This document shows, one piece after another, positions 47,501 through 57,461 of a stretch of DNA of 64,000 bases. Position numbers and translations under genes: made by a program. This DNA is from Rhizophlyctis rosea (Eukaryota > Chytridiomycota > Chytridiomycetes > Rhizophlyctidales > Rhizophlyctidaceae), in contig JADGJC010000115.1 in assembly GCA_027596075.1 (NCBI GenBank), forward strand, positions 33,764 to 97,763, in the 5' to 3' direction. The notes under the pieces were generated by a model. The model was not told the DNA's origin and made no database searches. It saw nothing but the letters and a program-made list of their open reading frames with translations. How positions within the stretch are numbered: the stretch's first letter is position 1; each line of letters starts with the position of its first letter.

Positions 47501-50500
47501 TTACGATTGTGTCGAAGGAGGATGTTGTGAGGGGACGGATTGCGGGTGCGACGGCATTGGGGAGGTTGTGTGCGGTGCTTCTTGAGACGAGGGATGAGGG
47601 GGTTACGACGCAGATTCGGGAACGTGTTTCAGCTTTCTTGAATTCCGGATGGGTTGGGCAGAGGGTTTTTTCTGCTGTTGTTGTTGAGGAGATGGTTGGG
47701 TTTTGGGAGGGGCGGAAGTCGTCTCTTTTGGACGTTTCTTCCGAGCCGACGTTCTCTAAAGTTATTTACGACCAACTGTGCGGGATGTTACAGGAATGGG
47801 ATTCTGCGGGTGGGATGCCGTTGTTCTGGGAGCTTGTGAGTGGGTTGGACGGGGTTCGGAACGAGTGTGGGAGTTTGATGGCTGTTTTTAGGGAGTTTGG
47901 AGTTAAGGGTGCGGAGTTACCTCCCGTTCAAAGCAGTGGTGGTGTGAAGGAAAACGGACAGAAACGGCAGCAGCAGCAGAGTGTGTCGTCGTTTGGGGAT
48001 TCATTTACGATACCTATTGCTGAATACGTCGCAACGGAGTATTTTACTCAGTTGCTTGCGCATGTACCTAATGCGCCGATGGACTCTACACCGCGAGGAA
48101 CGAAAGGGAGCAAGAACGCTCCGCCCCAAACAGACCGCCACACCCACCTCCTCGACCGCCAACGCCGCCTCCTCTACACCATCGACCGGTTCAAAACCCT
48201 CTGTGCGGAATACGAGGCACAGGCTATGAGTTGTATTGCGTGTGCGGTCGTTCGGTTCGGGAAGGTGCCGGGAAGGTTGAATCCGGTGGTTAGGGCGTTG
48301 ATGGATGGAGTCAAGAGGGAGGGGAATGGGGATGTTAGGGAACGGGCTGCGAGGGGTGTTGCTGGGCTTGTGGGGTTGCTTGCGGACGGGAAGAAGGGGG
48401 TTGTGGATAAGATTGTTAGGAATTTGGCGGTTGGGGTTTGGAATGGGGTTAAGGAGGTGGGGGAGGGGGAGGGGGGTGAGGAGGGGATTGAGACGCTCAA
48501 GGAGGTTGGAGGTGCTGGTCCTGTGGAGGAGGGGAAGGGGAAGGGGAAGGGTGGAGCAACGAAGGGGAAGAAGAGAAAGGGTGGAGCGGGGGTTGATGTT
48601 GATGTTGATGTTCCGAGTGATGTAGCTGAAGTTGAAGCGAGGGAGAAAGTTGCGAAGGAGGTTCAGAGGATGGGGAGTGAGAGTGGGTTTAGGGCTATTT
48701 GTGAGAAGTTTGGGGAGAGGATGTTTGATGTTGTTCCGAAGGTTTGGGATGTTATGTCGACGACGCTGTTGTCACTTGAGGCGGATTCGACGGCGACGTT
48801 TGCGAAGCTTAGAACTGACCCGGAGCTGAGGAGAGATATCGCGAACGCACTTTATCTTACGGGACGTATCAGCCCGTACATCCACACCTCTCTCCACCCA
48901 ACCCTCCAAACTCTCCTCCCACCAATCGTCACATCCCTCCGCGCACCCTCACCCCTCATCCGGCACCAAGCCTCAAAATCCCTCGCATCCCTCTGCGCAA
49001 TAATAACCATCCCCACCATGCACATCATAGTCGGCCAAGTCGTCCACCTAATGGGCGACGCCACATCCGTTACAAACCGACAAGGAGCAACAGAAGCAAT
49101 CTACCACGTAGTCCAAACCCTCTCTGACGCCATCCTCCCCTACGTCGTATTCCTCATCGTCCCGATCCTATCCCGCATGAGTGACCCAAACCACGCTATA
49201 CGATTCCTCTCAACCAACGTTTTTGCGTCACTCGTTAAGCTCATGCCTTTGGAAAGTGGTGTACCGGACCCGGAGGGTTTTGATGAAGGGATGGTGAGGA
49301 TGAAGAGGGAGGAGAGGAAGTTTTTAGGGCAGTTGGTTGGGAGTGAGAAAGTTGATGGGTGGGAGGTTCCGGGGAAGGTGGAGGAGGGGTTGAAGGGGGT
49401 GGAGTTGAGGGGGTATCAGAGGGAGGGGGTTAGTTGGTTGATGTTTTTGGGGCGGTATGGGTTGCATGGGGTTTTGTGTGATGGTGAGTTGTGTGATGTT
49501 CTTTCTGGTATGTTGTGATTATTGGGGTGACTGATGCAGTTCTTCGTTAGACATGGGGTTGGGTAAAACCCTCCAATCTATTTGTGCGCTTGCGTCTGAT
49601 CATTGCAATCGTGCCGAAAAGTACGCCAAGACGGGAGCGGCGGATTGTCGTCACGCACCATCTTTAGTCGTCTGTCCACCCACACTAACCGGCCACTGGA
49701 AAAACGAAGTAGAAACCTTCGCTTCCTTCCTCCGCGTCGGAGTCTACGTCGGCACAGTCTCAGAACGCACCGCCATCCGGAAAGACCTCTCCAACCTCGA
49801 CATAATCGTAACAAGCTACGAAGTCCTCCGCAACGACATCGACCAACTCTCCCCAATCCGCTTCAACTACTGCATCCTCGACGAAGGGCACATAATCAAA
49901 AACCCCAAAACCAAACTCACCAAAGCCGTAAAACAGATCCAGGCGAATCATCGGCTTATTCTGTCTGGTACGCCGATACAGAATAACGTGTTGGAGCTGT
50001 GGTCGCTTTTTGATTTTCTGATGCCGGGGTTTTTGGGGAGTGAGAGGGAGTTTAATGAGAAGTATGGGAAGCCTATTCTTGCGAGTCGGGATGCGAAGAG
50101 TAGTAGTCGGGAGCAGGAGAGGGGGGCGCTTGCGATGGAGGGGTTACATAAGCAGGTGTTACCTTTCCTTATGCGACGGATGAAAGAGGACGTCCTTCGC
50201 GACCTTCCACCTAAGATCGTACAAGACTGGGAATGCGAGTTGAGTTGGGTGCAGAGGGAGTTGTATGAAGGGTTTGGGAGGGAGGTTAGGGAGGGGGGTC
50301 TGGGTGGGGAGGATGGTGAGGAGGGGAAGGGGACGGGAGGGGGGAAGAAGGGACATGTGTTCCAGGCGTTACAGTATTTGAGGAAAGTGTGTAATCATCC
50401 TGGGTTGGTGCTTACGGAGGGGCATCCGAGGTATGAGGAGCTTGTGGGGAGGATGAAGAAGGAGGGGATGGGGTTGAGTGATTTGAGGGTTGCGCCTAAG

Positions 50501-51440
50501 ATTGAGGCTTTGAGGTATGTTTTTCTTTCGTAGTTCAGTTTTCGGGGGTAGGAGAATATGGGCAGAATTCTGATGATTTTTGAAACCTTCCATCACAGAC
50601 AACTCCTCCTCGACTGCGGCATCGGCACGGACGCATCCGACACCGAAACAACCATCAAAATTGAAAAAGACCCTCTCTCCACTCTCACACCCCCAACAGT
50701 CTCCCAACACCGCGCCCTAATCTTCGCCCAACACACCACAATGCTCGACATAATCGAAAGAGACCTCTTCCGCCCACACCTGCCCACCGTCACATTCCTC
50801 CGTCTCGACGGCTCAGTCCCCGCTTCGGAACGAACCGCTCTAGTCAAAAAGTTCAACGAGGACCCGAGTATTGATGTATTGCTTCTGACGACGCATGTTG
50901 GGGGGTTGGGGTTGACGCTCACGGGAGCGGATACGGTTATTTTCGTGGAGCATGATTGGAACCCTATGAAGGATTTGCAGGCTATGGATCGGGCGCATCG
51001 GTTGGGGCAGAAGAGTGTTGTTAGTGTTTATCGGCTTGTTACGAGGGGGACGTTGGAGGAGAAGATTATGGGGTGAGTTTTTAATTGCATATTGGTGCCA
51101 TTTTGCTCGATTTTTTTTTTTTTTGGAATATAACCGTCGTTTATTCATATTTCACTTTCTGACCCACAAACACAGCCTCCAAAAATTCAAACTCAACATC
51201 GCGTCCTCGGTTATCAATCAGGATAATGCTGGGTTGAAAAGTATGAATCCGGATCAGATTCTTGATCTGTTCTCGTTGGATGATAGTAAGGGCAAGAAGG
51301 AGAAGAAGAAGGAGGGTGGTGGTGATGGTGCGGGGAAGAAAGCTAGTGTTAAGGAAGTGTTGGAGGGGTTGGGAGATGTGTGGGATGAGAAGGAGTATGA
51401 GGAATTTGGGGTTGAGGGGTTTTTGGAGGGGTTGAAGTAG
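44545..51440 (+). CDS. MOT1: MOT1/BTAF1, Snf2-family ATPase that removes TBP from DNA
   Basis: Ten exons (44545-44555, 44673-44956, 45207-45401, 45520-45640, 45706-45813, 45893-46672, 46749-49483, 49551-50514, 50599-51072, 51176-51440) join in phase to 1978 residues. Exon 1 is only 11 bases. The N-terminus RLDRLVLLLDTGSTPAVRTT and QLGDIQRQHPDDLYHLLARV is diagnostic of Mot1. HEAT-repeat blocks follow (PFEGLCEQLCLDLFHPQWEI with RHGAAIGLREVI; DQAVIPVRETVAQGLG). The C-terminal motor has motif I DMGLGKT (split by intron 7), Walker B DEGH, LSGTPIQNNVLELWSLFDF, LRLDGSVPASER and DWNPMKDLQAMDRAHRLGQK. Mot1 uses ATP to dissociate TBP from promoters and so redistributes it genome-wide. Length is slightly above yeast Mot1 (1867 aa); a basic Gly/Lys insertion near nt 48520-48600 accounts for part. 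Confidence 0.97.
45015..45123. repeat. Short GC-rich hairpin repeats in MOT1 intron 2
   Basis: Four short palindromes with RGA-like loops: 45015-45029 (CAGC-GAA-GCTG core), 45034-45046 (AGCGC-GGA-GCGCT), 45057-45073 (TGGCAG-TGAAG-CTGCCA) and 45107-45123 (TGGCAGC-GGA-GCTGCCA). The surrounding intron (44957-45206, 250 bases) is longer than the gene's other introns. Confidence 0.6.
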
Positions 51441-52541
51441 GTGGCGGAGGGTGATGAAAGGGGGAAGGAAATGCCGTGTCTTGTTGGAGAAGTTGGTGGT
51501 AGGATCAGTGTGTTGTGCTGTTGCTGTTGTTGTGAACTACATTTTGCAAGTTGAGTACCGGAACGGCTGGGGTATGAACTGGGGATTTGTGCAGCTTCAA
51601 AAGATATTTTCTATCACAACGTTACCTGACAAGATGACAAAGTGAGGTCAATACGCATGCACCCAGAACCCTGGCGTTTGGGAGAGTCTGTCCACTCGAT
51701 AGTTGGGAATTTGCAACACCGAGGGCGTTTGTACTTACTCACGTACCTCCTCATTCAGTGGTGAGTATAAGGACTTTGGGGTTTAAGGGAATAATAAACA
51801 GGTTGAAATGAAGCGGAGGTTGGTGGGTAGGGACGGGGTGTTAAGGCGGTTTGCGTTCATTGTAGTTTATCCTGTTTCGCTGGTGATGTGTATACCTTGC
51901 GGAAGTTGCAACCCTACAAAATGAACGCGAAGGACTGGAAGGATACTCGAGATGGATGGCGACATTCCTTGTGGCATTTTCAGCGACATCACAGGATTTT
52001 TTTTGCAATCGGTTCCAGCGCATCTTAAAGTCCATTCATTGATGAGTTAGCAAACAATTGACTCTTGCCACGTTCCCAAGTATGATTGAGTCAGAGCTGG
52101 CTTTTAGTGGAACGGTCATCGTAAATCCAATTTCTCTCTGACCATGATATAGGACCCTGGCGTTTGATGATGAGAAAGGGTCCCAAACTGGGCATTTTGA
52201 CATCTGTGGTACACAAGACTGCTTGTGCGACTTTCGACCTCCTTGAAAAATAAGAAGGCTCCTACAGGCTCCTTCCATGGGCACGGGGGAATGGCATTGT
52301 CTCCATATTGCTGTCATCAATTCTGAGTTGATTCCACCTCTTTTAAATACATGTTTCATATGGGTTGGAGTCACTTGACCGGGTGCTTTATGGGAAATGG
52401 TGTGAAGGCGCTTTTAAAACGATGTTACCACATTGGACAGGTTGGACATATCATATGTTCGTCTGGGATGTGTACATCTGTGGGGAAGCGGTTGAGCGAT
52501 GTACGTGGTTTGGGAGTTTCGCGTGTTTTACGGATAAGAGC
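51441..52541. other. Intergenic, about 1.1 kb
   Basis: 3' flank of MOT1, then unremarkable DNA. The last 120 bases are open in the frame of the next gene (possible ATGs at 52422 and 52455). Confidence 0.4.
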
Positions 52542-54553
52542 ATGGGTAACTCTTACGTCCTAGTTCTTGTTGGACTGTCGTTCGTATTGATATCGAATTC
52601 CGTTTATGTAAATGCTGCCGATCTTACCCAGAATGTGTGGAAGCGGGCTTCGTCAACACCTCGAATCCGGTACCATTCCAACTGCTCAAATAGCGAAAGC
52701 CTCCCAAAACCCAACACGAGCTACTCAGACGAAAATGGGGCCCCAGCGCCTGTTCTACCTGCTGTCACAGATCGGATTTCCCGCCCTTGCTCACATGCGG
52801 AAACCGGACATTGTGTAAACGGACGTCAACCTCAACAATGGGAGGTTTTCTGGAATGGGAAGAAGATGTTGAAAACGTGTCACGGTTGTCGCTTGCGCCA
52901 GAAGAGATGGCTTGACGGACTGAGTATCGACAAGCGAGCTGAAATGCGCCGGAAACAGCGAGTTCGACTGTCAAATTATGTAAATAGAACTTTTCTTGTG
53001 TCGTAACTTTTTACCATCACTGATCGTCATAGAGGGCGGAAGCAGCGACACTGACGCCCGGTGCAACGGCAAAACGATGTGGCAGATGTTACAGGAAAAA
53101 GCCATTGGGAAGCTTTCCACTGCACCCGAAGACGCTGAATTACCAATCTGTATGTGGGGATTGTTCTGAAGGGGCGAAAAAAAACTATCGGGAATGGTCG
53201 CCGGAGAGAAGGTTACTGAAAACACAACGAACCTCTGAACGCAGGGCCAGATATGTCAGTTCAAGTATTCATGGTATATTATTGCATGATATCAACAAGG
53301 TACTGACAATTTATGCTTAGAGAGCTGAGGCCAAACAAATCTTGAGTCCCAGTGCAAGAACAAAACGTTGCGGTCGTTGCTTGGCAATCCGTCCAAAAGA
53401 AGAGTTCTCGATCAATGATAAAACGGGACAGCATTCTGTTTACTGCATCAAATGCTCACAGAAAGAGAGATTGCGGTGTCAAGTAGGTGCCGGCATTGCT
53501 TCAATTGTCAATTTCGTAACCCTAATGCTTCTTCAAGATCAGCTCTAAAGCCTATGTTAATCGCCTTGCGAACAGTATGCGACAAGCGGATTTCATTCGG
53601 CAGCAACGCTTCTTGGAAGTCGGCCAAGTGTATAATGTCGCTCCCTTCAGTACATATCATGCAACGGCCCTCGCTCTTGTTTACCAAAATGAAGGGAAAT
53701 GTGAACATTGCTGCGCCAAGGTTGACGTGGTTAGTGGCAATGCCATTCGCATGGCCTCCCCAGACCGGCAGCATACCACGCTACCATATCTCCATGAGAT
53801 GCAAAGGGTTTTCCTCAGCTGTCTGGCTTGTAATCAGTGAGTAGTTCCAGGTTGAAGGAAAGGCAACGTGCGTTCTGACAACGTTTCAGTGCCAGAAGGT
53901 CATCTCTCCCTGCTTGGCTGCGCAAATTCCACCGATCAATCATACGTGCAAATAGCCACAGAGTAGGCAAGACTCTTGCTCCCGTAAAATCGCTTCATGA
54001 CACCAGTTTGGACCTCTCTGTCATCCGCGCGGCAAATGCTCGTCAAATCTGGTTTGACAAAGCACGTCGTCAGGCATCGGCTGGAGGCCTTTTCGATGCA
54101 ATCGGGATAACTGCTACGGTGCCCGACCTCGTTCACCTTGTTCGAACACAACCGCATTGTAGGCTCACCGGGATACCCGTGTCATGGACAGGCTCCAAAG
54201 GCGAGATGGATTGCATCACTCAGGGTTCTTTTGATAGGATCGAGAACAGCCGAATCAACTCCGATGGAAGGGTGATTAAGTTACTTCATTCGCCAGACAA
54301 CCTCCAAGTAAGCTGCTTGGCGGCCAACTTAGCCAAGAACCGCGCGACAGATCAGCAGTTTGCAGCGTACTTCTTCAACGTAATGGTTAACCGGGATCTT
54401 CACGAAAAGTTGGAAAGGACGGAGCGGGAAGACGGGGACGAGCGGATAGATTGGAGGAAAGTTAGAATCTTAGCAGAGAAACTCAAAGCAAAAGCAGCCG
54501 AATTGAATGTAGAAGCGCTGGGTGTCGAAAGTATTCAACTGATCAAACTGTGA
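52542..54553 (+). CDS. CxxC-zinc / HNH-type nuclease-like protein
   Basis: Exons 52542-52979, 53033-53254, 53321-53482, 53538-53836 and 53890-54553 join in phase to about 594 residues. Three successive CxxC modules are visible (CHGCRLRQKRW; CGRCYRKKPLGSF with VCGDC; CGRCLAIRPKEEFSI with YCIKC), the C-x2-C-x~10-F-x~10-C-x2-C pattern found beside many HNH/endonuclease-VII-like enzymes. Another Cys-pair block follows (CEHCCAKVDVVSGNAI ... YLHEMQRVFLSCLACN). The C-terminal part has CRLTGIPVSW, GSFDRIENSRIN and HSPDNLQVSCLAANLAKN, matching the SxDRIDxx...DNxQxxC...N layout of phage- and virus-type HNH endonucleases. DNA cleavage is inferred. The first residues resemble a signal peptide (MGNSYVLVLVGLSFVLISNS), but this could be a missed intron; upstream ATGs at 52422 and 52455 are alternatives. 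Confidence 0.65.
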
Positions 54554-55567
54554 TCCAGCACATACAGTCCTGTCGTCGGATGCATTTGAGACCAACTGAA
54601 ATGGCCTTGGGACTTAAAAGAGCAAGGCGACTCCTCCAAGACTTAAAAAAAGTCAAATTGACACGCACATACTGCCATAGATGATCTCAAAGACGTTCGA
54701 TATCAGAATTGACATTGAATGTTAATGTTGACACACTGCATTCCGCATTCGAAAATGAACTCAGACGGATGTCTACAACGGGCTAACTCTTAGACCGCCC
54801 AACACTCTGTTTTATCAATTTTGACACCAGTTTTGACATTGTGTAAACCTTGACATATGCGTCAGGTAGAGAACGCACTCCATTGAGCCTTGATTCAAGA
54901 GTCTGCTTACGTAACGGATGTCAACTTTTGTGCGACATGTCAAACTTTGCATAAATGTCGGGAATCCGTAAAAAAAAAGCTGTCGTCCTTCATGCAATAT
55001 ATGTATAACGGCCTGGTTGCTATCGCGGCTGTTTCAGGGACGGTGGCAGACGCCAGATAACTGACAAACGTTATATTTGTAAACAAGGTGGATCTGGTGG
55101 CGGCAAAACTCTAAAGGCATATTCGATGATCGGCTGATGCTGCGCTAGTCCAACGGTCCTGGTACGGAGGCCATGGCGAATTCCTCTCATTGCACAATCG
55201 TTATGGCCAAGCCGACGAGGTCTTTTGGTGCCGTGCCGCTCCCAGTTCCGGCACGATGCTCCATGCCCCACCCCCATTGTGGGTAATCTTTCCTATCATA
55301 CTGTAGCATTTGCCTGAGCCACACATCGATTCTGACCATCTCACCAGAACAGAGCACATTCAACTGGTGTGACCGATCTCCATATGGGTGAGAATACCGA
55401 ACATCATTCCGAACTACACTTTGCGAACAATGGCAATGATGCAAAAGCCGAACCCGTTCCAGTTGAGTGTCGAGCAGGGTATAGACTTCATTGCGGCTCT
55501 CGTAATGATGGATCAACGGTCTGAACCTGGATTCCTAACAATCGTTTTACAGAATGCGGAAGATAGA
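54554..55567. other. Intergenic between the HNH-like paralogues, TTGACA-rich
   Basis: No gene supported except possible 5' coding sequence from about 55430. Eight copies of TTGACA/TGTCAA lie in 54658-54944. Confidence 0.5.
54658..54944. repeat. Cluster of eight TTGACA motifs
   Basis: TTGACA at 54658, 54709, 54728, 54821, 54833 and 54850; the reverse complement TGTCAA at 54919 and 54939. Chance expectation for a 6-mer on both strands in this length is about 0.14. Confidence 0.6.
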
Positions 55568-56076
55568 ATGAATACACAATTGAACGTGACAGTGAAGCGT
55601 TGCCGGATATGCCGCAAAGACAAGCCAATCGAAGACTTTTCTTTGAAGCCAAGAAGAGATGGATGCCGATCTGCGTGCATCAAATGCTTGAAGCGTAAAC
55701 TTGAGCAAAAGGCAAGATCATCATTGATCTTGTGTATTGATTGTTCCTGGTGCAGTTCATGAAAGCTTTCATCGATCACATAGCTTGGTACATGCACGAC
55801 TATGACCATTACGGACACAGCACCTTCCACATCAACAAGAATTTGAAACTCATCTCCCCACCTTCCATCGCTTACCGCAAAGCCCACGCCTTGATCACCC
55901 AAACCGATCCGCAATGCGGGCACTGTCACGGCCAGCTTGAGGATAGTGACGGAAATGTCGCTTTCGCGGCTTCCCATCCCATACGCGAACAATCACATCT
56001 ACCTTATCTACACCCGGAGCAAACTCTTCACATGAGCTGCGTGGCGTGTGATCCGAGAATGTGTACAATAAAATAG
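55568..56076 (+). CDS. Truncated paralogue of the CxxC/HNH-like protein
   Basis: Two exons (55568-55711, 55756-56076) give 154 residues from the ATG at 55568; the open frame extends further upstream, so the start may be earlier. The first exon holds one CxxC module (VKRCRICRKDKPIEDFSLKP with SACIKCLKRK), and the second matches the central block of the gene at 53538-53836: ISPPSIAYRKAHALI, QCGHCHGQLEDSDGN, SHLPYLHPEQTLHMSCVACD. The intron lies at the same place as in the larger paralogue but uses a GC donor (AAAAG|GCAAGA). The nuclease-like DRIENS...DNLQVSC part is absent because a stop follows shortly after the CVACD. Probably a partial duplicate, functional state unknown. Confidence 0.55.
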
Positions 56077-57461
56077 GTTTTAATCCCCACCCGCTCCATC
56101 ATATTATGGAAGGGACCTGTTCGATGCCGAATGCTCTGTTTAGCCATCAGGAAGCGGATGTCACAGCTATGTAGGGATGCCAAAGGAGGCTGTGTACACC
56201 CGTGCATAGTGGCAGCAGGATCAAACAACGTGCATAAACAAGTTCTCTTCCAACACATTTACAAATAGCCCCACCAACGAGCATATCCCACCCTTCAATC
56301 CCGGCCGGTTGCCGATCACGTCAACACAGACTCCTCATCCTCATTGAGTAAAGTATCAGAAGAATCTCATCGCTATGGTCCTCTCCCTGCTTAGTTTGTA
56401 CTAGACTGGTCAAGTTGGTATCGTCAAAAGTTCGCGTAGAAAAAACCTTCTTTAATCACAGAATTCCCAACATCTTCGTTTCAGATACCCTAACTTCGAA
56501 CATCATGTTGCATGCGCCTTCTGGTATCAAAGCGACACCTGCTAATGACTATTGTGGGTCAGGCAATGTAACCCGATATCGGTAGTTAAAAGTGTTAAAT
56601 TCGAAAGCATGTTGTTGCTTGGGGCCAGGAATAGTATCATGACTGTGCCCCTCTGATGACCAATCACGACGGAGTGTGGGGTTGTGGGTCATTGTGTTGT
56701 CTCGATCACAGGACCCTGAAAGGTGAACATGGTCCAATGGTACCAGTTGACACAACTTCATGATGCATGAATCCCCATTGACCAGGCGTACTTTCTGAGA
56801 GCAGTTATATCATAGGTTGCCGGTGAAATGGCCATGAAAAGTAGGTCAAGACGGTTCACGTATTTGGCACCCTCACGTTTCCATAGCTCTGGAGTCATCA
56901 AATCACGTAATAGATCGGGCAGTAAAGGACCCGACATGACAGATCCCCCCTCAATCCCAATAACAGGTGATCAGAACCGGAGATGCTGACTGACTTGAAT
57001 GCCTGAAACTTTCCTCATTACTCTTGCGTTACGGCGAGACGGAGGCCCACAAAAGCGACCTGCCGTTCATCATGGAAAACTAAATGGGGAAATACATTCT
57101 TGTGATACAACTGATATATTCGGTCAAACCCCTCTTAATAGTGGCTGCACTTTGCCTCCAACATCCACTTCACTACATCAGTCAAAGTTTTCTCCCGCTC
57201 TCACGGATCGGACCTCCTGGGACCAAACATCTGCGTTCCATCAATCACATTTGGTTTTGTGACTGATTTTCGCGTGAACTTGACTCTGGTTTGAAGTCTC
57301 CGGACTCGGTTGAACTCAGGTGAGCACTAAGCATTAGATTCATGCGAAAGTATTCGGAAAGCAATTTTTCCTCTGGCGTGACTCTCACGATCCTCATTGA
57401 CGACATCTCATCATAGTCCGTTTGAAGACTTTCATAAACTGAACGAGGACAAACAAGCGCG
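56077..57461. other. Intergenic, about 1.4 kb
   Basis: No ORF with domain content. Upstream region of the channel gene. Confidence 0.45.

Noticed and set aside
52542..52620. Signal peptide on the HNH-like protein taken as proof of secretion
   Set aside because: The same stretch begins with a GTAACT donor-like sequence and ends in TTACCCAG, so it may be intronic; the evidence does not decide.
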